NCBI RefSeq assembly: GCF_001429765.1
Contig: NZ_LMJB01000001.1
Span: 63,896-127,895, forward strand
Length of the DNA stretch: 64,000 bases
Reading direction: 5' to 3'
Source: Flavobacterium sp. Root901
GTDB lineage: Bacteria; Bacteroidota; Bacteroidia; Flavobacteriales; Flavobacteriaceae
Made by a program: the position numbers and the translations under genes. Of the stretch, positions 57,901 to 64,000 are shown piece by piece (within the stretch, counting starts at the first letter, position 1; each line of letters starts with the position of its first letter). A model generated the notes under the pieces. The model ran no database searches. It was not told the origin of the DNA and saw nothing but the letters and a program-made list of their open reading frames with translations.

Positions 57901-58235
57901 ACAGCAGAGAAGGTGAACCGCCTGTAATTACAATAACAGCATCTGCAGACAGCAGTCCTGAAGCAGTATTTACAAATGCAGATAAAAAATCTTTTATGCA
58001 TATACGTGTGAAAGATAATGGCATCGGGTTTCCAAAAACAGCAGAATCCAGGCTGTTTGACCCTTTTTTCAGACTGCACAGTAAAGAAGAATATGAAGGA
58101 ACCGGTATTGGTCTGGCGCTCTGTAAAAAGATAATGGATCTTCATTACGGTTACATAACCTGCATTGGAGAACCTGAAAAAGGCTCTGAGTTTAATCTTT
58201 ATTTTCCAATTTTAACCAATCCTCAAACCAACTAA
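54918..58235 (+). CDS. CheB-like/CheR methyltransferase/PAS/histidine kinase fusion protein
   Basis: The 1105-residue cytoplasmic protein has five parts. Residues 15-195 are CheB-like: Ser24 (GVAASQES) and Asp143 (SKTDGV) align with catalytic positions, but the catalytic His is Glu51 and the GTG motif is lost, so methylesterase activity is unlikely. Residues about 210-480 are CheR: IWVAGCSTGQEAYSIAI (S-adenosylmethionine site) and FVSCRNVLIYLD. A coiled coil rich in NEEL repeats covers about 640-715. A PAS domain (about 725-850) precedes HisKA with His876 (VASHDLQEPLRK) and HATPase (NLISNSLKYS, GTGIGLALCKK). It has no membrane segment. A response regulator gene follows 2 bp later, so the pair forms a two-component system. 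Confidence 0.92.
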   Translation: MDNFTEKIFDIRKHSLPVVGVAASQESLQEVRTLVKNLPVKCGMSFIVYIENQNQPDAELLKQLSDGTGLKVKTIESGNYLNPDTLYILKSDETLSHSNGTLSLSERRKRIDSLSALDHFFVSIALACRESARAILLSDSKTDGVIGLNYIKEQGGTAFAKISESVLKNGANHNDPVFEAADFILKPEDIPSQLLLLESVYESNYSYSSEKDIKILQGDDEIYIAILDLLRQKLGNDFSNYRQPTIRRRIARRMVIAKISTSKVYLEFLKNSPSELDLLFNDFLIPVTDFFRDSQVFKILPEVVFPRILENKKDNDKIRIWVAGCSTGQEAYSIAISLHEFLASKQLSIKVQIFASDISENSISKARAGVYSRQDVRRISEKRLSRYFTKIESSYHINKEIRDLCIFASHNFVKDPPFAKLDFVSCRNVLIYLDSYLQKKAFKTFHYGLLPEGMLLLGKSESTNYTPGLFEPLVKNLKIFSRLNSVHTKIPISRERAETISASKAKAVKKEFSQPDFQKTAQKLLYNSYTPAGVIVNEKKEIIHFHGDTGPFLLSPQGKPNFNILEMVREGLAFEVRSALLDARKTQQKSIKSAIPLKGRKYLADIEVIPLENNTEEKHYLVLFSKSVKIVGEQLDDEGIKGKAEKRIKDLEKEIQQLREDIKKVTEDQESANEELQSANEELLSTSEELQTLNEELETSAEQLQSNNEELLAMNEELIDRQEQLVFSRLYAEAIIENIREPLLIINSELRVKSANASFYNHFSAAEESIEGRVIFDTVIASGNLSDLRPQIELSISNGSKMDNAEVKIVMSSGHEKTMIMNVRPISNNKLGEPLALLAFQDITDLLRTNKILEYTNHDLEDKNKQLASFTSVASHDLQEPLRKISLFSGMILKNKKNVLSEESSTYLNRMIVSAGRMQQLIDDLLMYSKVTSVSQGDFIETDIPELIEDICTEIDDLILSKKAVVNVGDIPHIKTIPPLMRQVFINLISNSLKYSREGEPPVITITASADSSPEAVFTNADKKSFMHIRVKDNGIGFPKTAESRLFDPFFRLHSKEEYEGTGIGLALCKKIMDLHYGYITCIGEPEKGSEFNLYFPILTNPQTN

Positions 58236-58237
58236 TA

Positions 58238-58660
58238 ATGTCAAAATCAGGACCAATAATTCTATTTGAAGATGACCACGATGATAGAAGCTTTATGGAA
58301 AAAATATTTACTGAACTGGAAATTGATAATGAAAGGGTCTATCTCAAAAATGCCGCCGAAGCTTTAGAGTATCTGGGTAATACAAAAAAATCTCTTTTTC
58401 TTATTTTCTGCGATGTAAATCTGCCTGGCATGAATGGTTTAGAACTCAAAAGAAAAATTGACAACGATCCTCATTTGAGACTAAAAAGCATTCCCTTTGT
58501 TTTCTATTCTACCTCAATTCGTCAGGATCAGCTTATTGAAGCCTATGCAGAACTTACTGTTCAGGGTTTTTTTAAGAAAGAAAATGATTTAAATGAGACT
58601 AAGAGTACAGTGTCGACTATAATTGACTATTGGAAATTGTGCAGGCATCCCAATAAATAA
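58238..58660 (+). CDS. Single-domain response regulator, partner of the CheB/CheR kinase
   Basis: The 140-residue protein is a lone receiver domain with the acidic cluster EDDHDD (11-16), phosphoacceptor Asp59 (FCDVNLPGMNG), Ser/Thr in YSTS, and Lys in FFKKEND. It has no output domain, like Rcp1-type regulators that work with light or redox kinases. It begins 2 bp after the kinase gene, which predicts co-translation and direct phosphotransfer. Confidence 0.92.
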   Translation: MSKSGPIILFEDDHDDRSFMEKIFTELEIDNERVYLKNAAEALEYLGNTKKSLFLIFCDVNLPGMNGLELKRKIDNDPHLRLKSIPFVFYSTSIRQDQLIEAYAELTVQGFFKKENDLNETKSTVSTIIDYWKLCRHPNK

Positions 58661-58686
58661 TTATTGCAACTCTGGGATCATTATGG

Positions 58687-59112
58687 CTAAAATGCAGGCC
58701 TGCAGCTTCTTTTCCAGTAAGATACTATTTCACTGATCATACTTTTATATACTGAAAAAGTACTTTCTTTTTTAAAATATCCGTTAGCTGAAAGTTCAAA
58801 TGCTTTATCGATGTTTTCAGGGTTTTCAGATGTACTTAGAAAAATATACGGGATGCATTTTTTTGAAAGTTCATCATTTTTCATAACCAGCCTACGGAGT
58901 TCAAATCCGTCGAGTTTGGGCATGTTAATATCAGACAGAATCATGAATGGCATTTTATCCATTGCGTTAAGATAGGACAGCACATTTGTAGGGTCTTCAA
59001 AGAAAACCACTTTATTTGGAAGCTCCAGGCTTTCAAATATGTCAGAAAGAAAATCGCGGTCATCCTGATCATCCTCAATAACAATAATTTCACCATTTTT
59101 ATTCATCTGCAA
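58687..59112 (-). CDS. Single-domain response regulator
   Basis: This 141-residue receiver is close in form to the product of the preceding gene: EDDQDD cluster, Asp61 (ILSDINMPKLDG), LSTS, and YFKKEST. It is convergent with that gene, with 26 bp between stops. It may be a second target of the hybrid kinase or a competing phosphate sink. No output domain is present. Confidence 0.9.
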   Translation of the reverse strand: MQMNKNGEIIVIEDDQDDRDFLSDIFESLELPNKVVFFEDPTNVLSYLNAMDKMPFMILSDINMPKLDGFELRRLVMKNDELSKKCIPYIFLSTSENPENIDKAFELSANGYFKKESTFSVYKSMISEIVSYWKRSCRPAF

Positions 59113-59260
59113 AATCGTAGATCAAAAGTTACTTTCAAATTGAATTGTAAAAATGTAAAGTTACTCATTATATATGCAGAAACCTAGTGAATTCGCGTCA
59201 AAAAAAAACACATAAATTCTTACAACTAATACCGCTTAAATTCTTAAAAGTTAAACGGCA

Positions 59261-59722
59261 TTAATTTTTAGGAAAGAAAAAAATAGTCTGTGGTTTTTCA
59301 GATTCAAGAGCTGATAATACCTCCTCCAGCCTCCCTTCAAGACCTGAGCAAATACTCTGAATCAGATATTTTAAATCATTAAAGTCAAAAGGTTTTATAA
59401 TATAAGCTTCAGCACCCAGCACACGGGCCTCGTCAATACCCTGGCGGCGTGATGAAGTTGCTGTCATAATAACTGGAATTTCTTTAAAACGGCTGTCTTC
59501 TTTAAGTAGTTTGAGGCATTCCCAGCCATTCATCTTGGGCATCCCGGCATCAAGTAATATAAGTTCAGGAAGGGTTTCCATATCTGGCAGGAGCTGCAAT
59601 GCCTGGCCTCCACCCTCTGCACATCTCAGTATTATATCTTCTACAAAGCCAGATAGTGCGTCTGCAAAAAACTCCGCATCGTCGCTATCATCATCAATTA
59701 GTAAAATTGTTTTCCTTTGCAT
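59261..59722 (-). CDS. Single-domain response regulator
   Basis: This 153-residue receiver differs from its neighbours: IDDDSDD cluster, Asp58 (ILLDAGMPKMNG), MTATSS, and YIIKPFDF with the conserved Lys-Pro. A short C-terminal extension (LEEVLSALESEKPQTIFFF) has no recognised domain. It is in tandem with the previous regulator, separated by 148 bp that contain a weak hairpin (CCG...CGG arms) after its stop codon. Confidence 0.9.
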   Translation of the reverse strand: MQRKTILLIDDDSDDAEFFADALSGFVEDIILRCAEGGGQALQLLPDMETLPELILLDAGMPKMNGWECLKLLKEDSRFKEIPVIMTATSSRRQGIDEARVLGAEAYIIKPFDFNDLKYLIQSICSGLEGRLEEVLSALESEKPQTIFFFPKN

Positions 59723-59959
59723 GTTAAATTTATTAATGCATTCTGATTGTAAAATTGTTTAAGTAAATTTAATCAATACCTAAACAAAAACCTAGCAAAT
59801 TCGATATTTGATTTCAACGAGCCGGATTTTCTATTTTGTAAACAGACAAAAGAGACAAAACAATTTTGGAAAACTTGTATTTAAATCTAATCTAAATTTC
59901 TTTGAAGATTGCAGGAATCCTTGTGCAATATATTTTAATATGTAATTTTACAGAAAAAC

Positions 59960-60142
59960 ATGAGATCCATTTTTACTGTAATTTTAGCGGCAATGTCGTT
60001 ATTATCATTTACTAACTGTGTAGTTTCGCATTCGCATTCACAAACTCCGGTTACAAAGACAAAAAGAGTACCACCAGGACAAGCCAAGAAAGCCAACGGT
60101 GACCAAAGCGCCAAAAAGTACGCTCCCGGACATAACAAATAA
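59960..60142 (+). CDS. Small secreted lipoprotein-like peptide with PPGQAKK motif
   Basis: The 60-residue product has a hydrophobic signal helix and a lipobox-like SFTNC (Cys20), leaving a mature tail of 40 residues rich in His, Lys and Gly. The tail contains PPGQAKKANGDQSAKKYAPGHNK, shortened here as PPGQAKK then SAKKYAPGH. Tiny Flavobacteriia proteins with this PPGQAKK...SAK.YAPG pattern recur in genomes and are sometimes labelled quinol oxidase subunit 4, a label I consider doubtful. It is a single-gene unit closed by an inverted repeat at 60156-60207. Function unknown. Confidence 0.7.
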   Translation: MRSIFTVILAAMSLLSFTNCVVSHSHSQTPVTKTKRVPPGQAKKANGDQSAKKYAPGHNK

Positions 60143-60155
60143 CAGGTATTTTTTG

Positions 60156-60207
60156 CAGTATACTAATGTTTCAATTCCGGCTTACCGAAATAAATGTTAG
60201 TATACTG
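60156..60207. terminator. Inverted repeat between the small lipoprotein and MFS genes
   Basis: CAGTATACTAA (60156-60166) pairs perfectly with TTAGTATACTG (60197-60207), with a further imperfect CCGG/CCG pairing inside the 30 nt loop. It lies between convergent genes, so a bidirectional terminator is likely. Confidence 0.6.
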
Positions 60208-60216
60208 TAGGTTACT

Positions 60217-61545
60217 TTAATTATTTTTAGATAAACTTTCTGACAGTTCTTCTAAAGTTCTTCCTTTTGTTTCAGGCATCTTAACAAAGACCCAAATTAA
60301 CTGAAATACCATCATCAAACAGAAAAAACAAAATACAACTGCAGCGCCAACTTCTTTAAATAAAAACGGAATAAAAGAAGGGATTAAAGCCGCCAAAACC
60401 CAGTGAACTGATGTCCCGAAGGAAGTCCCGGCCGCTCTAAGTTTGTTTGGGAATAATTCAGAAATAAAAACCCAGATTACAGAACCCTGTCCGATAGCAT
60501 GTGAAGCTATAAACAGAAAGAAAAAAAGCGGTATCAGCATTCCTTTCCATTCCAAATAAAAAGCTAAAGTTACTAGTCCTAAGGAAACAATATAACCAAA
60601 TGAACCAATGTACATTAGGGTTTTTCTTCCGTATTTATCGATAAGCGAAATTCCGACTAATGTAAAAATCAAATTGACCAAACCTATTCCGATACTGCTC
60701 AAAAACGAAGCTGATTTTTCGAGTCCCGCCAATTCAAAAATACGCGGAGCATAATATAAGAAAGCATTAATTCCTGAAAATTGATTGAAGAGTGCAATAA
60801 AAAATGCCAGCATTAATGGTTTTCTGTATTTTTTCATAAAAATAGATTCATTAGAAATTTCCTGCTGCTTTTCATTTTCCATTGCCGTAATTTCAGTTAT
60901 TACCTCATCTTCTGTATGGATCAGTTTTAGAATTTGAACTGCCTGCTCTTTGTCTTTTTTATATTCATACAGCCAGCGCGGGCTTTCCGGAATTCCAAAA
61001 ACCAATATTGTGTATACTAAAGCCGGTGCCGATTGTACGCCCAGCATCCATCTCCATGAATTTTCACCAAAATCCTGTAACAAATAATTGGACAGAAAAG
61101 CAGTCAAAATACCAAAAACAATATTAAACTGGTATAGCGCAACCAGTTTTCCCCTGTTTTTTGCAGGAGCAATTTCAGACACATAAGTAGGAGCGGCAAT
61201 TGTTGAAACTCCAATTCCTAAACCGCCTAAGAATCTAAAAATGGAAAAAAAGATTGAATTATTCGCGAAAGCAGTTCCAACGGCCGAAAGAAAAAATAAA
61301 ATACCAATTAAGATCAGCGTTTTCTTTCTGCCTAATTTTGTTGTTGGAATTGCACCAAAGACAGCTCCAAGAACCGTTCCCCACAATGCAGATGACATCA
61401 CAATTAATCCGTGATACAAATCTGAGGTATGCCATATTTGCTGTAATTGTTTATCTGCGCCTGAGATTACAACTGTATCAAAACCAAATAAAAAACCGGC
61501 TAATGCCACTACAACAGACCAATACAATATCTTTTTATCTTTCAT
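60217..61545 (-). CDS. MFS sugar porter (sugar:H+ symporter type)
   Basis: The 442-residue inner-membrane protein has 12 predicted helices and the sugar-porter marks: GRKKTLILIG after helix 2, PESPRWLYEYKK before the central loop, QFSGINAFLYYAPRIFE in helix 7, DKYGRKTLMYIGS, and PETKGRTLEEL at the C-terminus. This is the XylE/AraE/GLUT-like group, which imports a monosaccharide such as xylose, arabinose or glucose. The gene follows GH97 by 107 bp and a ROK-family gene beyond it, a set that would release, import and perhaps phosphorylate a hexose. Confidence 0.92.
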   Translation of the reverse strand: MKDKKILYWSVVVALAGFLFGFDTVVISGADKQLQQIWHTSDLYHGLIVMSSALWGTVLGAVFGAIPTTKLGRKKTLILIGILFFLSAVGTAFANNSIFFSIFRFLGGLGIGVSTIAAPTYVSEIAPAKNRGKLVALYQFNIVFGILTAFLSNYLLQDFGENSWRWMLGVQSAPALVYTILVFGIPESPRWLYEYKKDKEQAVQILKLIHTEDEVITEITAMENEKQQEISNESIFMKKYRKPLMLAFFIALFNQFSGINAFLYYAPRIFELAGLEKSASFLSSIGIGLVNLIFTLVGISLIDKYGRKTLMYIGSFGYIVSLGLVTLAFYLEWKGMLIPLFFFLFIASHAIGQGSVIWVFISELFPNKLRAAGTSFGTSVHWVLAALIPSFIPFLFKEVGAAVVFCFFCLMMVFQLIWVFVKMPETKGRTLEELSESLSKNN

Positions 61546-61652
61546 CTTTAATCTTATTTATTTGATTTTTTTTACAATTGAAATACAACTTATATAAACT
61601 AAGCAGTTAGTATTCTGATGACGTAGAGCCTGTTGCGTAATTTGGAATTAAA

Positions 61653-63602
61653 TTACTTTTTAGGAGTAAGCCTGGCTGCCCAGCCTCCGTTTTTGACCAT
61701 TTTAAAAGAAATAACCTGACCTTGTTTTACTTCGCTTTCTATTCTTTTGTAATCCATTGCTTGTCTTCCGGCATTGATTCCGTCCTGAAAAGCATTCATA
61801 TCATAGCTGGTGTTTTTGGTTAAGAAATCAAGGTTTATTTTAAATTCTCTTTTTTCCTGACTTCCATTGGTTATTGCGCCAATAAACCATTGATCGCCTT
61901 TTCTTTTGGCTATTATCAGGTATTCTCCTGCTTTGGCATCAATGGCAATTGTTTCATCCCAGGTAGTTGGCACTTTGGTAATGAACTCCGTACATTCTTT
62001 GTTTTGGTAATAATTGGTCGGATTATCAGCGAGCATTTGCAAACCACTTTCAAAAGCGATATAAAGTGCCATTTGAAATGCTCTTGTTCCTTTTGATGCT
62101 GAATTTGGTCTATCGCTATGATAGATTTCCGGCTGCATATTGATCATTGCTCCCGGCGTAAAATCCATTGGACCGACTGCATTTCTTATAAAAGGCAAAA
62201 ATAAGCTGTTGTCTACAGTTGCGCCGTCCATTTGTTCGAGTCCTCTTACACCTTCATAAGACAACAGATTTGGATAAGCATATTCTAAACCTGCGGGTTT
62301 AAACGAACCGTGAAAATCTACAAACAATTTGTTTTTTGCTGCTTCTTTTATCACACGCTCGTAATAATTGACCATCCATTGATCGCTGCGGTCCATAAAA
62401 TCAATTTTAACCCCGGCAATTCCCCAGTCGCTAAAAGTTTTAAACAAATCAAAATGATGTTCTACTGTAAGCCAGGTAAGCCAAAGTACAATTTTTACAT
62501 TTTTCTTTTTTCCGTATTCAATCAATTTAAAAAGGTCAATATCCGGATTTGGAGTAAAAGGATCTGTAGTCGATTTTGCCCAGCCTTCGTCCATAACAAT
62601 GTAAGGAATCCCAAATGCTGAAGCAAAATCAATAAAATATTTATACGTTTCTTCATTATAACCTGATTCAAAATCAACGTGATAAGGAGATGCGCCGTTC
62701 CACCATTCCCAGCTGACCTGACCCGGTTTGATCCACGACGGATCCTGTATTTTACTGCGTTGTGCCAAATTATACGTCATCGTGTTTTCCAACAGCTGTT
62801 TGTCTTCTTTCGTTATGACAAAATATCGCCATGGAAAATTTCTTTTACCAGTAGTTTTAGCAATATATTCTGCCTCAGAAGTAATTTTTACACTTCTGTC
62901 CCCGTCATCTCCAAAAGTTAATGGCGCTTTTGCGAAAACACCTTTTATTTTATTTGGAGCAAATCCTTTTAAAAACATTGCCGGATAATCGCTAAGATCA
63001 GATTCAGAAATTAAAATTTTATGATTTTGAGAAGAATTAAACAATGCCGGCAGTGTCGCCATTTTTGTATTTGAATTAAAATCCTGCGTATTCAATTTAG
63101 AATAGGCATCTTCGTATGAAGTTTTAAAAGAGCTTGTCTGCTGTAAATGTGCCGTATAATTATTTGGTGTATTTAAAAGAAATTCTTCATCGTAAATAAT
63201 GTTCTCTGCCGATTTTAAATTGGTAATAAAACGGTATGCGATTCCATTATTATACGCTCTGAATTCTACGCTGTAATCTCCTTTAAAGTTCAATCTCAAA
63301 GCATTATAATGATTGTTAACCGTGCTGAATTTTAGAGGAACAACAGGCTTTTCATTGATGTTAATCTGTTCTGCTTTTTTTCCAGTCAGTTTGGGCTGTT
63401 TACCTAAAACACGGTCTTTTAGTTTTAAACTTAAAGTGTTGTTGTCAAAGATGGTTTCGCTGCCTAAAAACACAGAATAAGTGATGCTGTCTTTTAAATT
63501 AATCTGAATTTTTAAATTTCCGTCCGGAGAAGATAATGCTTCTTTCTGGGCAAACGTGCTTAATGAAAAAAGCATTAGAAGTATAAAAATGGATTGTTTC
63601 AT
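61653..63602 (-). CDS. GH97 glycoside hydrolase
   Basis: The 649-residue exported protein (signal ending STFAQ) shows the GH97 layout: N-terminal beta-sandwich (about 20-285), barrel (PGQVSWEWWNG, YIVMDEGW, GVKIDFMDRSDQ, FVDFHGSFKPAG, YEGVRGLEQ), and a C-terminal sandwich. Asp401 in GVKIDFMD occupies the position of the nucleophile in retaining GH97 enzymes (alpha-galactosidase type), whereas SusB-like inverting alpha-glucosidases rely on Glu bases. I therefore lean to a retaining enzyme, with moderate certainty. It lies between the ROK-family gene and the MFS porter. Confidence 0.88.
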   Translation of the reverse strand: MKQSIFILLMLFSLSTFAQKEALSSPDGNLKIQINLKDSITYSVFLGSETIFDNNTLSLKLKDRVLGKQPKLTGKKAEQININEKPVVPLKFSTVNNHYNALRLNFKGDYSVEFRAYNNGIAYRFITNLKSAENIIYDEEFLLNTPNNYTAHLQQTSSFKTSYEDAYSKLNTQDFNSNTKMATLPALFNSSQNHKILISESDLSDYPAMFLKGFAPNKIKGVFAKAPLTFGDDGDRSVKITSEAEYIAKTTGKRNFPWRYFVITKEDKQLLENTMTYNLAQRSKIQDPSWIKPGQVSWEWWNGASPYHVDFESGYNEETYKYFIDFASAFGIPYIVMDEGWAKSTTDPFTPNPDIDLFKLIEYGKKKNVKIVLWLTWLTVEHHFDLFKTFSDWGIAGVKIDFMDRSDQWMVNYYERVIKEAAKNKLFVDFHGSFKPAGLEYAYPNLLSYEGVRGLEQMDGATVDNSLFLPFIRNAVGPMDFTPGAMINMQPEIYHSDRPNSASKGTRAFQMALYIAFESGLQMLADNPTNYYQNKECTEFITKVPTTWDETIAIDAKAGEYLIIAKRKGDQWFIGAITNGSQEKREFKINLDFLTKNTSYDMNAFQDGINAGRQAMDYKRIESEVKQGQVISFKMVKNGGWAARLTPKK

Positions 63603-63744
63603 TTTAGTTTGTTTTTAGTTGTCTGGTTCATCGGAATTGTAAACTCTAAACCATGAAGAATTCAAAATTTATTTTCATGATTTAATTGATCTTTATTCAG
63701 CAAAAATTGAGAGAACTCTTGATTAGCCAGTCAATTTTTACTGA

Positions 63745-64000
63745 TCAGAAACTTGGTAATGTTTCCTTTATTATTTCCCAAAAAGATTCATTAAACACAT
63801 AACTGGCCCCAATGATACTCGATTCTTCTGTGTTTTCTAAAATGATAATTTCGATTTTACTGTTTTTATCTTTCCAGATCTGAGTTACTTTAGGCAGAAA
63901 CTGTGCGTAACATTTTGCAATATTTCCGCCCAGAACCAATGTATCAGCTTCAAAAGTCTTTAGAAAAGGAAATAAAAAATCACTTAGGTTAAAGGCGAAT
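63745..64000 (-). CDS. ROK-family protein, C-terminal fragment (5' end outside window)
   Basis: The frame is open to the window edge; the first complete codon is at 63997-63999 and the stop at 63745. The visible 84 residues include TFEADTLVLGGNIAKCYAQF, which matches the glycine-rich strand near the C-terminus of ROK kinases and regulators, and IIGASYVF, the usual final helix. Whether it is a sugar kinase or a ROK repressor cannot be decided without the N-terminus. It precedes GH97 by 142 bp in the same direction. Confidence 0.68.
   Translation of the reverse strand, partial: FAFNLSDFLFPFLKTFEADTLVLGGNIAKCYAQFLPKVTQIWKDKNSKIEIIILENTEESSIIGASYVFNESFWEIIKETLPSF

Overview
The window is AT-rich DNA from a member of the Bacteroidota, most likely a Flavobacterium or close relative. 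The evidence is three SusC/SusD outer-membrane glycan importers, a hybrid two-component regulator, a type IX secretion (T9SS) sorting domain, promoters resembling TAnnTTTG, start codons without Shine-Dalgarno sites but with A-rich leaders, and sugar regulators built on degenerate Nudix domains. No rRNA, tRNA, CRISPR array, insertion sequence or phage gene was seen. The window is mostly polysaccharide-utilisation loci (PULs), interrupted by one antioxidant operon and one signalling cluster.

PUL 1 (1-14137) looks like a xylan/arabinoxylan locus. SusC and SusD are followed by a GH43 enzyme, an SGNH esterase lipoprotein and an acetyl-esterase/feruloyl-esterase fusion cut by the window edge. Upstream lie an NrtR-type regulator and, divergently, a GH3 beta-xylosidase with a PA14 insert. 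The motif ACAATCGGTTG recurs in front of SusC, the regulator and the GH3 gene, so it is a candidate regulon operator.

Five tightly spaced minus-strand genes (14214-20083) form a probable ergothioneine operon: egtD, egtB, an ABC ATPase, a permease/substrate-binding fusion resembling the ergothioneine transporter EgtUV, and a PLP-dependent C-S lyase that could serve as EgtE. The binding domain of the fusion appears circularly permuted. A SnoaL-like gene lies divergently beside it.

PUL 2 (20941-29879) has a GH3 beta-glucosidase, a second NrtR-type regulator, and a SusC/SusD pair. The SusC leader carries three copies of the same start-codon context, two of them opening ultrashort reading frames.

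PUL 3 (30270-54747) is the largest. It holds DUF1080, GH31, a secreted GH43 with six ricin-type repeats, SusE, SusD, SusC, GH43, GH92, GH31, another GH43, and a hybrid two-component system. A ~110 bp element is duplicated upstream of SusC and in the GH43/HTCS divergent region, in the same orientation and at similar distance from the minus-strand genes. A perfect palindrome with a central CG lies at the GH31 promoter. The enzymes point to an alpha-linked or arabinose-bearing glycan; the exact substrate cannot be read from sequence.

The right end holds a CheB/CheR/PAS/histidine-kinase fusion with three single-domain response regulators (54918-59722), a small lipoprotein, and a sugar-uptake group: MFS sugar porter, GH97, and the end of a ROK-family protein cut by the window edge.
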